Source: an uncultured Pelagibacteraceae bacterium (lineage in GTDB: Bacteria > Pseudomonadota > Alphaproteobacteria > Pelagibacterales > Pelagibacteraceae). From it: 37,493 nucleotides of DNA. The stretch spans positions 1-37,493 of the forward strand of contig CACPPK010000010.1 in the NCBI GenBank assembly GCA_902635845.1, read 5' to 3'. Under the pieces are notes generated by a model. That model saw only the letters and a program-made list of their open reading frames with translations. It searched no databases and had not been told where the DNA came from. The number at the start of each line of letters is the position of its first letter. Within the stretch, counting starts at the first letter, position 1. Below, in pieces: positions 29,495 through 37,493 of this stretch. The position numbers and the translations under genes were made by a program.

Positions 29495-29937
29495 TGAGAC
29501 ATGGTTTGGCAAATAAGAAGTTAAATAGAACATCAGAGCACAGAAAAGCTCTACTTAAAAATATGCTTAATTCTTTAATTAAGTATGAGCAGATTAAAAC
29601 TACTTTGCCAAAAGCTAAATTTTTAAAACCTCAAGCAGATAAAATAATAACATTAGGTAAGAAAGAAACTTTACAGACAACTAAAATGTTAGTTTCTAAA
29701 CTACAAGATATTAAATCAGCTAATAAAGTTAAAAAAACACTTTCTAAAAGATATCAAGATAGAAAAGGTGGTTACACAAGAATAATTAAAGCTGGATTTA
29801 GATATGGGGATAATGCTCCAATGGCAATAATTGAGTTTGTTGATAGAGACGTTGAAGCAAAAAGAGTTGATAAGCCAAAAAAGGATACAAACAAAGAATC
29901 TCCTAAAACGGAAGAGAAAAAACAAGCTACAGCTTAA
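29494..29937 (+). CDS. rplQ: 50S ribosomal protein L17
   Basis: This 147-residue protein starts [20 protein letters not shown] and contains IKTTLPKAK and the conserved [23 protein letters not shown]. The core ends near residue 118. The remaining 25-30 residues form a charged Lys/Glu/Thr tail of low complexity, longer than in E. coli (127 residues in total). It closes the alpha cluster and lies ten bases before the pseudouridine synthase gene. Confidence 0.96.
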   Translation: MRHGLANKKLNRTSEHRKALLKNMLNSLIKYEQIKTTLPKAKFLKPQADKIITLGKKETLQTTKMLVSKLQDIKSANKVKKTLSKRYQDRKGGYTRIIKAGFRYGDNAPMAIIEFVDRDVEAKRVDKPKKDTNKESPKTEEKKQATA

Positions 29938-29947
29938 ATCTTAAATC

Positions 29948-30865
29948 ATGAAGAAATTTTACATCGTTGATTCAACGTGTAATGATATGCGTTTGGACAG
30001 ATGGTTAAGATTAAAAATTGGCAAAATTCCACAAGGACTTGTGGAAAAATACTTAAGAACAGGAAAAATAAAACTCAATAGAAAGAAAGTTAAAAGTTCT
30101 TTTAAAGTAAAAACAAAAGATGAAATAAATATATTCAACATTGAATTTAAAGAAACAATTCAACAAAAAAAAATTAAGTTTTTACCATCAAAAGAAATTA
30201 TAAAATCAAATGAAGATCAAATTATTGACAACAATGACAATTTTGTAGTTTTAAACAAAGCATCAGGCATATCGGTTCAAGGTGGAACTAAATCAAAAAA
30301 AAATCTAGTTGATATTTTTGCTAAAAGTGAAATTTTTGAAGGAACAAAACCATATTCCGTCCATAGATTAGATAAAGATACTTCTGGAGTTTTTATTATG
30401 GCTAAAAGTAGAGAGAGCGCTCAACTACTTACTTCTTTATTTAGACTAAGAAAAGTACACAAAACCTATTTAGCTATATGTCAAGGCGAAATTAATAAAA
30501 AATCTGGTGTATGGGATGATGATTTAATTAGGTACGACGGTGATAAAAAAATAATTGAAAAAGCAAAAACAATTTTTACAGTTATTGATAAAAATTCTGA
30601 AGCAAGTTTATTAGAGTTAAAACCCATTACTGGACGAAAACACCAGTTAAGAAAACAATTATATGCAATTGGAAATCCCATATTTGGAGATACAAAATAT
30701 AAATTATCAAATTCTAATAAAGGAATTAATAAAAATTTAATGTTACATTCATATCAAATTAAATTTAAAATTAATGATATAAAACATACTTATTCAGCTT
30801 TGTTGCCTGATTATTTTAAAAAACTTTTAAAATCTAAAAGACTTAGATTTTCAAGTTTGAAATAA
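29948..30865 (+). CDS. rluC: Ribosomal large-subunit pseudouridine synthase, RluC/RluD family
   Basis: This 305-residue enzyme isomerises uridine to pseudouridine in 23S rRNA. An N-terminal S4 RNA-binding domain (about residues 14-75, RLDRWLRLK and [11 protein letters not shown]) precedes the synthase domain. The catalytic Asp is D142 in HRLDKDTSG, and the family motif [10 protein letters not shown] follows later. RluC and RluD cannot be told apart with certainty; RluC is the best guess, since the S4 domain and overall layout fit both. It ends the long plus-strand run and overlaps lipB by 23 bases at the 3' ends. Confidence 0.85.
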   Translation: MKKFYIVDSTCNDMRLDRWLRLKIGKIPQGLVEKYLRTGKIKLNRKKVKSSFKVKTKDEINIFNIEFKETIQQKKIKFLPSKEIIKSNEDQIIDNNDNFVVLNKASGISVQGGTKSKKNLVDIFAKSEIFEGTKPYSVHRLDKDTSGVFIMAKSRESAQLLTSLFRLRKVHKTYLAICQGEINKKSGVWDDDLIRYDGDKKIIEKAKTIFTVIDKNSEASLLELKPITGRKHQLRKQLYAIGNPIFGDTKYKLSNSNKGINKNLMLHSYQIKFKINDIKHTYSALLPDYFKKLLKSKRLRFSSLK

Positions 30866-31460
30866 AATTTTTAACTAATATATCACTTAAATTTGAGTAA
30901 TCCTGATCTAGAATATTTTTTAAATTAGTTACTCCTTTATCTGAAATACCACATGGTATAATTTTTTTATATTTTTCTAGATCATTATTTATATTTATTG
31001 CAAAACCATGATAGGCAATCCATTTGCTAACTCTGATACCTATTGCAGCAATTTTTTTAACTTCATTATTATATTTATGCCATATACCGATATTATCTTT
31101 ATCTGGAAAAGTTTCTATTTTATAAAATTTTAAAGTTTGAATTATTGTTTTTTCAATAGTTGTTATAAATTTTCTGATATCTTTTTTTTTCCTTAAATCT
31201 AAAACAAAATAACAAATTAATTGACCTGGTCCATGGTAAGTAATTTTACCACCTCTATTCGTTTCTAATATTCTAATGGATTTATCAATAATCTCATTCT
31301 CTTTATAAGAAGTTCCTGCTGTAAAAACTTCATTATGCTCCAAAGTCCAAATTAATTCTTGCTCATTATTTTCATACAAATCCCTTAATCTTGACTCTAG
31401 AATATTAATAGCATCAAAATAATTTACTGGTTTTATTGACTTTTTGATCTCTATGTTCAT
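30843..31460 (-). CDS. lipB: Octanoyl-(acyl carrier protein):protein N-octanoyltransferase LipB
   Basis: This 205-residue enzyme moves octanoate from ACP to the lipoyl domains of pyruvate and 2-oxoglutarate dehydrogenases and the glycine-cleavage H protein. LipA then inserts sulfur. The signature [13 protein letters not shown] (69-81) is intact. The probable catalytic pair is K136 (KKIAAIG) and C170 (IPCGI). It is transcribed divergently from mgtE, and its 3' end overlaps the pseudouridine synthase gene. Confidence 0.94.
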   Translation of the reverse strand: MNIEIKKSIKPVNYFDAINILESRLRDLYENNEQELIWTLEHNEVFTAGTSYKENEIIDKSIRILETNRGGKITYHGPGQLICYFVLDLRKKKDIRKFITTIEKTIIQTLKFYKIETFPDKDNIGIWHKYNNEVKKIAAIGIRVSKWIAYHGFAININNDLEKYKKIIPCGISDKGVTNLKNILDQDYSNLSDILVKNFISNLKI

Positions 31461-31521
31461 TTATAATTTGTATTATCTTTATTATGTATTAATAGTGCAA
31501 ATCTAAATTATAGGTAGATTT

Positions 31522-32895
31522 ATGTCTTTAACTAAAAAAACTAAAGATAAAAAAGTAAATTTTGAGTTTAATAAAGAATATATAAGAGTTGTTACTAGCA
31601 AAATAGCTAACAATGATGCTCAATTTATTACCAATTCATTTAATGAAATGCACCCTGCTGATGCTGCAGATATTATTGAGCACCTTAGCGAAGGAGATAG
31701 AGAAAGTTTAATTAAACTAAATAATTTCAATATTGATCCGGAGGTTTTTGTTGAATTAAATGAATCTATTCAATCAGAAATTATTACGTATTTATCGTCA
31801 GAATCTATAGTAAGTATTCTAAAAGGTTTAGAGTCAGACGATGCTATATCTATATTAGAAAATGTTCCTGAAGAGGATAAAAATGCAATCCTTAGCTCTT
31901 TACCACCTAAAGATAGATTTGCTCTATTAGAAAGCTTAAGCTATCCAGAAGACACTGCTGCTAGACTTATGCAGCGTGAATTCACAGCTATACCAAGTAA
32001 TTGGTCTGTAGGTCAAACAATTGACTATTTAAGAGAAAACAAAGATTTACCAGAAGAGTTTTTAGAAATTTTTATTGTCAATGAGGATTTTAAACCAATA
32101 GGTACTGTTCCTTCATCTAGAGTTTTGACAACGCCTCGAGACACTAAAATGGCAACAATTATGTCAGAATCTCAATTATTAATTCCTGTTGAAATGGATA
32201 AAGAGGAAGTTGCCAACTTATTTGAAAATTATAATTTGAATTCAGCCGCTGTTGTAGACAAAAACAATAAATTAGTTGGTATGATTATGAATGATGACGT
32301 TTTAACAGTCTTGAAAGAGGAAGCAGAGGAAGATGCTTTAAGATTAGCAGGGGTAGGAGATGAAGAAATTACTGATGGTGTTGTAAAAAAAACAAAGAGA
32401 AGATTTAATTGGCTTTTACTTAATTTGTTTACTGCCTTTCTAGCAACATGGTGTATTAGTTTATTTGGAGCAACTATTGAACAAATGGTAGTTTTAGCTT
32501 TCTTAATGCCGATTGTAGCTTCTATGGGCGGAAATGCTGGAATGCAAACACTTGCAGTTACGGTAAGAACTATAGCTACAAATGATTTGACTCAAAATAA
32601 TTTCTCATCAAATGTAATTAAAGAATTTTCTATTGGTATTCTAAATGGATTTATATTTGCAGCAATAAGTGCTTTAGTTGTTCAGTTATGGTTTCAAGAT
32701 AGTATCCTTTCAATGATCATAGCAGTATCAATGGTGCTAACAATGATCATAGCTGGATTATTTGGAATATTAGTTCCTTTTACTTTAAAAAAAATGAATA
32801 TTGACCCAGCGATTGCTTCAAGTGTATTTGTTACAACAATTACAGATGTAATTGGTTTTGTTTCTTTTTTAGGTGTTGGGGCATATTTTTTATAA
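31522..32895 (+). CDS. mgtE: Magnesium channel/transporter MgtE
   Basis: This 457-residue membrane protein has the full MgtE layout. A helical N domain (about residues 20-135, with HPADAADIIEHL) is followed by two CBS domains (about 140-265) that sense cytosolic Mg2+. About five transmembrane helices follow from residue 290. The pore signature PIVASMGGNAG is 330-340, and D442 in TTITDVIGF matches the pore aspartate of characterised homologues. No magnesium riboswitch fits the 61-nt gap upstream. Its 3' end is two bases from panC on the other strand. Confidence 0.95.
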   Translation: MSLTKKTKDKKVNFEFNKEYIRVVTSKIANNDAQFITNSFNEMHPADAADIIEHLSEGDRESLIKLNNFNIDPEVFVELNESIQSEIITYLSSESIVSILKGLESDDAISILENVPEEDKNAILSSLPPKDRFALLESLSYPEDTAARLMQREFTAIPSNWSVGQTIDYLRENKDLPEEFLEIFIVNEDFKPIGTVPSSRVLTTPRDTKMATIMSESQLLIPVEMDKEEVANLFENYNLNSAAVVDKNNKLVGMIMNDDVLTVLKEEAEEDALRLAGVGDEEITDGVVKKTKRRFNWLLLNLFTAFLATWCISLFGATIEQMVVLAFLMPIVASMGGNAGMQTLAVTVRTIATNDLTQNNFSSNVIKEFSIGILNGFIFAAISALVVQLWFQDSILSMIIAVSMVLTMIIAGLFGILVPFTLKKMNIDPAIASSVFVTTITDVIGFVSFLGVGAYFL

Positions 32896-32897
32896 AA

Positions 32898-33713
32898 TTA
32901 CACGTTATCAATCAACCTGACATTGTTTAAATAATAAGCAATAAATAATCTTGAATTTTTCTTTCTGCTTGAGATTTTTAAGTTATTTTTATTTCTCAAC
33001 TCCAAATAATCTATTTTAATTTTATAAATATTTATCAATTTATTTTTATGAAAATTTAGAAAATCTGAAATATTTTTGTTTTTATTAATATTTTTTTTAA
33101 TGTTTATTAATTTTTTATAAATTTTTGCTGCAACATTTAAATTAGATTTATTTAAAAGAAGATTCCTTGAGGACAAAGCCACTTTATTCTTATCGCGAAT
33201 TGTTTTACAAGCTATAACTTTGGTCTTGTATTTTTTTTCTAATAGCTTTTTAACCAAATATAATTGTTGTAAGTCTTTTTCACCCATAAATATCTTTTGA
33301 GGACGTACAATTTTAGTTAGTTTATCCATTACATCTAAAACACCTTCAAAATGGCCTTTTCTAAATTTAGCACACAAAATCTTATCTTTCTTATGTAGTT
33401 TAATTTTAGATTTATTTTTATCTTTATATATGTCATTAAATTTTGGAAGATAAACAAAATCAATTTTTTTGCTTTTTCTTAAGATTTTTAAATCGTTTTT
33501 AATATTTTGTGGATAGGACTTTAAATCCTTTTTATTATTAAATTGTTTTGGATTTACAAAAATACTTACAATTGTTTTTTTACAAAATTTATTCGATTTA
33601 TTAATTAGTGATAAATGTCCTTTATGTATGCCACCCATAGTAGGAACAAAACCTAGGTCATTAAATGGCCTTAATATTTCAAATAATGATGCATTGTTTA
33701 ATAAAACTTTCAT
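32898..33713 (-). CDS. panC: Pantothenate synthetase
   Basis: This enzyme joins pantoate and beta-alanine with ATP to make pantothenate, the coenzyme A precursor. The nucleotidyltransferase motif VPTMGGIHKGH contains the HxGH element. GEKDLQQL and ALSSRNLLL are also family signatures. The start is set at MKVLLNNASLF (271 residues). An in-frame ATG at 33743 would add ten residues (MFYLLNIFIQ) and leave only four bases to divergent galU. The protein is unusually rich in Lys, Asn and Ile, especially residues 185-240, but no motif is lost. Confidence 0.92.
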   Translation of the reverse strand: MKVLLNNASLFEILRPFNDLGFVPTMGGIHKGHLSLINKSNKFCKKTIVSIFVNPKQFNNKKDLKSYPQNIKNDLKILRKSKKIDFVYLPKFNDIYKDKNKSKIKLHKKDKILCAKFRKGHFEGVLDVMDKLTKIVRPQKIFMGEKDLQQLYLVKKLLEKKYKTKVIACKTIRDKNKVALSSRNLLLNKSNLNVAAKIYKKLINIKKNINKNKNISDFLNFHKNKLINIYKIKIDYLELRNKNNLKISSRKKNSRLFIAYYLNNVRLIDNV

Positions 33714-33747
33714 TTGTATAAAAATATTTAATAAGTAAAACATTTAA

Positions 33748-34563
33748 ATGATTAAACAAGCAATTATTCCTTTGGCTGGACTAGGAACTCGGTTACTGCC
33801 TTTAACAAGTGTTTTTGCTAAAGAGCTTCTACCCATCAATGGTAGACCTGGAATTGAATATATTCTTGATGAATGTATTGAAGCAGGTGTTAAAGAGATT
33901 ATATTTATTATTTCAACCAAAAAATTGATGATAAAAAAATATTTTTATAGTGATCAATTTTACAAAAATATTATAAAAAAAAAGAAAGATCCTAGAATAA
34001 TTAATGAATATAAAAAAATACTTAAATATAAGAATAAAATTAAGTTTGTTTTTCAAAATATTCCAAAGGGCACAGGTGATGCTGTCCTTAAGACACAAAA
34101 ATATATAAAAAATAAATATTTTTTAATGTTGTTGCCAGATGATTTAATAATTAAAAAAAATTGTTCTAAGTCAATGATCAAGGTTCATAAAAAATATCAA
34201 GCTTCAGTGATGGCATCTATGAAAGTAAAAAAAAGTAATGTCTCAAGATGGGGAGTATATAAAATTAATAAAAAATTAAATAAAAGAAATTATGTTATTG
34301 ATGGTGTTGTTGAAAAGCCATCAATAAAAAAAGCTCCATCTAATAATGCTGTTATTGGTAGATATATATTGCCGCGTACAATTTTTAAAAAAATTAAATC
34401 TCTTAAACCTGGTAAAGGTAAAGAGATACATATCACTGATGCAATACAGCTATTAATTAATGATAAAGAAAAATTCATAGCTCATAATTTTGAAGGTAAG
34501 TATCTTGATTGTGGAACAATGAGTGGCTATATCAACTCCTCGAAAGAAATAGGAAAAATATGA
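33748..34563 (+). CDS. galU: UTP-glucose-1-phosphate uridylyltransferase
   Basis: This 271-residue nucleotidyltransferase makes UDP-glucose from UTP and glucose 1-phosphate. The nucleotide-binding signature is GLGTRLLPLT (11-20) with Lys25 in AKELLPI. LPDDLI and VEKP, typical of the family, follow. The segment after the signature (SVFAKELLPINGRPGIEY) differs somewhat from E. coli GalU, so a related sugar-1-phosphate nucleotidyltransferase is possible. Overlap with ugd by ATGA supports UDP-glucose as the product. Confidence 0.87.
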   Translation: MIKQAIIPLAGLGTRLLPLTSVFAKELLPINGRPGIEYILDECIEAGVKEIIFIISTKKLMIKKYFYSDQFYKNIIKKKKDPRIINEYKKILKYKNKIKFVFQNIPKGTGDAVLKTQKYIKNKYFLMLLPDDLIIKKNCSKSMIKVHKKYQASVMASMKVKKSNVSRWGVYKINKKLNKRNYVIDGVVEKPSIKKAPSNNAVIGRYILPRTIFKKIKSLKPGKGKEIHITDAIQLLINDKEKFIAHNFEGKYLDCGTMSGYINSSKEIGKI

Positions 34564-35858
34564 AATTATGTATGATTGGCACAGGTTATGTTGGTTTAGT
34601 TAGTGGCGTTTGTTTTTCTGATTTAGGGAATGATGTAATATGTGTTGATAAAGACATAAAAAAAATTAACAATTTAAAAAAAGGAATTATTCCTATTTAT
34701 GAACCTGGTCTAGAAGAATTAGTTTTAAAAAACTACAAGAATAAAAGATTGAATTTTTCATCTAACCTAAATGAATCTGTAGAAAAATCAGATATTGTTT
34801 TTATATGTGTAGGAACACCAACCAAGAAAAAAAATAATAGCGCCGATTTAAGTCAAGTATATGTAGTTGCAAAAGAAATATCTAAATCTATTAAAAAATT
34901 TAAAGTTATAATTAATAAGTCTACTGTGCCAGTAACAACAGGTGATGAGATTGAAAAAATTATATCTAAAAAAGTAAATAAAAAATTTTTTTCAGTAGTA
35001 TCTAATCCTGAATTTTTAAGAGAAGGTGAGGCTATTAGAGATTTTATCTATCCAGACAGAATAGTAGTTGGATCTAACGATGATAAATCTCAAAAAATAT
35101 TAAAAAATTTATATTCACCATTAATTTCTAAAGGTGCAAAATTTCTTTCTACTAAAAGAAGAGCAGCCGAATTAATTAAATATGCTTCAAATGCTTTTTT
35201 AGCAACAAAGATTACCTTTATAAATGAAATATCAAATTTATGTGAAAAAACTGGTATAGATATTGAGGATATCTCAATAGGAATTGGACTAGATAAAAGA
35301 ATTGGTAGCAGATTTTTAAGAGCTGGACCTGCATACGGTGGGTCATGTTTTCCCAAAGATACTAAAGCTCTAGTTTCTACTGCAGATAAATTCAAAACTA
35401 ATTTATCTGTTATAAAAAGTGTTATTAGGTCTAATCATATGAGATCTGATTTACTATCTAAAAGACTTAGTTTGATTTTAAAAAATAAAATTAAAAATAA
35501 AGTTGTTTCCTTTTTAGGTGTAACTTTTAAAGCAAATACCGATGATATGAGAGACTCGTCTAGCCTTAAATTAATCCCATTCTTATCAAAAAAAGGTGCT
35601 AAAATTAAATATTATGATCCTACAGGAATAAAAAAAGAATTTAAAAAATTAAAAAATGTTGAATTTTCTAATTCAATACAGGAGTCAATCAAAGGATCAG
35701 ATATTGTAATTATACATACTGAATGGAATGATTTTAAATCAATTAATTTCAAAAAATATTCACAGAATAAAAAACTTATTATTTACGATATGAGAAATAT
35801 TTATTCACCAAATAAAATTAAAAAATTAGGTTTTAAATATTTTGGTATTGGAAGATAA
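34560..35858 (+). CDS. ugd: UDP-glucose 6-dehydrogenase
   Basis: This 432-residue enzyme oxidises UDP-glucose to UDP-glucuronate with two NAD+. It starts at MKLCMIGTGYVGLVSG, a Rossmann GxGxxG; the frame is open to 34509 but that part reads galU out of frame. Other signatures are KSTVPVTTGDE, NPEFLREGEAI and the catalytic Cys263 in GGSCFPKD. The C-terminal domain has GVTFKANTDDMRDS. It overlaps galU by four bases, making a two-gene UDP-glucuronate unit. One base separates its stop from ridA on the other strand. Confidence 0.94.
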   Translation: MKLCMIGTGYVGLVSGVCFSDLGNDVICVDKDIKKINNLKKGIIPIYEPGLEELVLKNYKNKRLNFSSNLNESVEKSDIVFICVGTPTKKKNNSADLSQVYVVAKEISKSIKKFKVIINKSTVPVTTGDEIEKIISKKVNKKFFSVVSNPEFLREGEAIRDFIYPDRIVVGSNDDKSQKILKNLYSPLISKGAKFLSTKRRAAELIKYASNAFLATKITFINEISNLCEKTGIDIEDISIGIGLDKRIGSRFLRAGPAYGGSCFPKDTKALVSTADKFKTNLSVIKSVIRSNHMRSDLLSKRLSLILKNKIKNKVVSFLGVTFKANTDDMRDSSSLKLIPFLSKKGAKIKYYDPTGIKKEFKKLKNVEFSNSIQESIKGSDIVIIHTEWNDFKSINFKKYSQNKKLIIYDMRNIYSPNKIKKLGFKYFGIGR

Positions 35859-35859
35859 T

Positions 35860-36321
35860 TTAGTTTAATTCAAAAATTGCATCAACTTCAACAGATACAC
35901 CAAGAGGTAAGCTATTTGTACTTACAGCTGCTCTTGTATGCATTCCAGCCTCACCAAAAACTGAAGCAATTAAATCTGAAGCTCCATTAATTACTTTTGG
36001 TTGATCTGTAAAGTTATCAGTTGAATTGACAAAACCTGTTAATTTTACACACGATTTAATTTTAGAAAGATCTCCATGACAAGCTACTTTTGCTTGAGAT
36101 ATAATACTTAAACCACATCTTTCAGCTGCTTTGTAACCATCATCTACAGATAGATCTTTTCCAACTTTTCCTTTTATTAATTCACCCTTTTCTGAAATAG
36201 AAATTTGTCCTGATATATAAAGTAAATTGCCAACAATTTTTGTTGCAACATATGATCCAACAGGAGGTTTTGCATCAGGCAATTTTATATTCAATTTTTT
36301 AATTTTTTCCTCAATTGTCAT
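35860..36321 (-). CDS. RidA (YjgF/YER057c/UK114) family protein
   Basis: This 153-residue protein matches the longer RidA subgroup that starts with KLPDAKPPVGSYV. Later landmarks are LLYISGQIS, MHTRAAVSTNSLPLGVSVEVDAIFE and a central segment with CVKLTGFVNS. The Arg in HTRAAV corresponds to the residue that binds carboxylates of imine or enamine substrates in true RidA. The deaminase role (clearing reactive 2-aminoacrylate) is inferred from the family; subgroup members may differ. Its first 11 bases overlap the small exported-protein gene, in a topA-led unit. Confidence 0.88.
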   Translation of the reverse strand: MTIEEKIKKLNIKLPDAKPPVGSYVATKIVGNLLYISGQISISEKGELIKGKVGKDLSVDDGYKAAERCGLSIISQAKVACHGDLSKIKSCVKLTGFVNSTDNFTDQPKVINGASDLIASVFGEAGMHTRAAVSTNSLPLGVSVEVDAIFELN

Positions 36322-36610
36322 TTTTTATTTTCTCCATAAATTCTTTATGATTTTTACTATTTTTAAACTTTATCAATGTATCTTTTAATTTTAAATTATT
36401 AAATTTTTTTTTACCTTCTTCTATTTTTTTTGCAGTTTTAGATTTTATTTCTTCTGCTTTTTGCGATGTTTCTTTCTTTAATTTATCAGATGTACATTTT
36501 GCGTACTCTTTACTTAATTTGTCATATTTTGAACAATCCTCAGCAGATGAAAATGTTATACAAAATAAAAAAATGAATAAAGCTGAAATTATAATTTTAA
36601 TTATTTTCAT
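36311..36610 (-). CDS. Small predicted exported protein, unknown function
   Basis: I do not recognise this 99-residue protein. Residues 1-23 form a clear signal peptide (two Lys, a hydrophobic core IIISALFIFLFCITF, then SSA before Glu24), suggesting export to the periplasm. There is no lipobox at the cleavage point. The mature part has two Cys (C26 and C39) that could form a disulfide, then a Lys/Glu-rich, probably helical stretch (about 40-97). It overlaps topA by ATGA upstream and ridA by 11 bases downstream, so it is translated as part of that unit. Function cannot be inferred. Confidence 0.75.
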   Translation of the reverse strand: MKIIKIIISALFIFLFCITFSSAEDCSKYDKLSKEYAKCTSDKLKKETSQKAEEIKSKTAKKIEEGKKKFNNLKLKDTLIKFKNSKNHKEFMEKIKNDN

Positions 36611-37493
36611 TTCTTCTTTTTTTTAGATTTTTTATTTTTATCGTATTCTCTTCTTTTCTCAATTAGTATAAGAGCCTCTTCCATTGTTAGTTCTACTGGG
36701 TCTTTTTCCTCTGGAATTGTTGCATTTAGAGATTTGTATTTAATGTATGGTCCGTATTGACCTTTCATGATTCGGACTGGCTTTTTATCCTCAGGATGCT
36801 CCCCTAAATCTTTTATAATTGAAGAAGACATCCTTCCAGGTTTTGCTTCAGCTATGAGTGTAATTGCTCTATTTAATCCTATAGAGAAAATTTCTTCGAC
36901 ATTTTCTATTCTAGCTGATTTATTTTCACATTTTAAATATGGTCCAAATCTACCAGTATTCAAAGTGATTTCTTTTTGATTTTCTGGATTAATACCTAAT
37001 GATTTAGGAAGCGAACATAAAAATTTTGCTTTATCAAAATCAATGCTTTCTAATTCAATTCCTTTTGGTATAGATACATTTTTTAATAGTTCATTAACCT
37101 CAGGTTTCTTTTTCTTAGTTTTTTTTCTTTTTTTAGGTTTTTCTTCTTCAATATTCTCCTCAAGAACTTTCTCATATTGAAGATAAGGACCAAATCTTCC
37201 ATTTTTTAAAAAAATATCATTTCCATTTTCGTGTTTACCTAGAAATTTTGGTTCTGCTAGTTGTGACTGAGCTGCTGCTTTAGCTTTTGATAATGGTCTT
37301 GTAAATTTACATTCTGGATAGTTTGAACATCCAATAAACGCACCTCCTCTAAAACTATTTTTTAAACTAAGAGAACCTGTGTCACATAACTGACATTTTC
37401 TAACTATCTTTCCTTCTTTATCGGTATCAAATATCAATGCTCCTAAACTTTCATTTAAAAGATCCAAAACTTCTCTGGTTCTTTTTTCTTTTA
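36607..37493 (-). CDS. topA: DNA topoisomerase I, C-terminal part
   Basis: The frame is open to the window edge, so only about 295 C-terminal codons are seen. It begins with TREVLDLLNESLGALIF, the end of the type IA core. A four-Cys zinc finger follows (CQLC and CSNYPEC). Three topoisomerase C-terminal repeats come next, each with a G-R/Q-F/Y-GPY core: GRFGPYLQ, GRFGPYLK and GQYGPYIK. Between the first two is a Lys-rich linker (KPKKRKKTKKKK), and the protein ends in a Lys tail. The catalytic Tyr and Toprim domain lie outside the window. It leads a minus-strand unit with the small exported-protein gene and ridA. Confidence 0.93.
   Translation of the reverse strand, partial: KEKRTREVLDLLNESLGALIFDTDKEGKIVRKCQLCDTGSLSLKNSFRGGAFIGCSNYPECKFTRPLSKAKAAAQSQLAEPKFLGKHENGNDIFLKNGRFGPYLQYEKVLEENIEEEKPKKRKKTKKKKPEVNELLKNVSIPKGIELESIDFDKAKFLCSLPKSLGINPENQKEITLNTGRFGPYLKCENKSARIENVEEIFSIGLNRAITLIAEAKPGRMSSSIIKDLGEHPEDKKPVRIMKGQYGPYIKYKSLNATIPEEKDPVELTMEEALILIEKRREYDKNKKSKKKKK

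Noticed and set aside
31461..31521. Possible Mg2+ riboswitch ahead of mgtE
   Set aside because: The gap to divergent lipB is 61 nt and A+T-rich, too short for an M-box and without stable pairing.
34509..34559. Upstream in-frame extension of ugd
   Set aside because: It overlaps the galU 3' end in another frame. The Rossmann start MKLCMIGTGYVG at 34560 is the natural N-terminus.
1..37493. Mobile elements, prophage, CRISPR, toxin-antitoxin or defence genes
   Set aside because: No transposase, integrase, direct-repeat array or paired small genes of that type were seen. Every long frame is accounted for by core or biosynthetic genes.

Overview
The window looks like part of a SAR11 (Pelagibacterales, Alphaproteobacteria) chromosome. 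The evidence is very low G+C (near 30%), Lys/Asn/Ile-rich proteins, almost no intergenic DNA, and the order tRNA-Tyr, tRNA-Gly, tuf, tRNA-Trp, secE-nusG-rplKAJL-rpoBC, str, S10, spc, alpha, with adk between secY and rpsM. The lineage is inferred from composition and synteny; no database search was possible.

Layout. Positions 2-232 hold the 3' end of an endonuclease/exonuclease/phosphatase-family gene. A minus-strand unit follows (rlmB, then tRNA-Thr). From about 1315 to 30865 everything lies on the plus strand: tRNA-Tyr(GTA), tRNA-Gly(TCC), tuf, tRNA-Trp(CCA), secE, nusG, rplK, rplA, rplJ, rplL, rpoB, rpoC, rpsL, rpsG, fusA, the S10 and spc ribosomal protein genes, secY, adk, rpsM, rpsK, rpoA, rplQ and a pseudouridine synthase. 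This is one nearly unbroken run of translation and transcription genes. Eighteen junctions share a single base (TAATG). Only three gaps between protein genes in this run exceed about 50 bases: rplL-rpoB (56 nt, with a perfect 11-bp inverted repeat), rpoC-rpsL (167 nt, G+C-enriched and foldable) and adk-rpsM (55 nt, with a good sigma-70-like promoter).

After 30843 the strands alternate: lipB (-), mgtE (+), panC (-), galU and ugd (+), then a minus-strand unit topA (3' part only), a small predicted exported protein, and a RidA-family gene. Convergent genes touch or overlap. galU and ugd together make UDP-glucuronate.

No mobile element, CRISPR array, toxin-antitoxin, defence locus or integrated element was seen. 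No stretch longer than 300 bases lacks a gene. No new protein system is apparent. The points most worth a second look are the structured leader ahead of rpsL, the rplL-rpoB hairpin, the loss of spaces where classical ribosomal-protein autoregulatory leaders normally lie, the missing rpmD, and the uncharacterised exported protein between topA and ridA.
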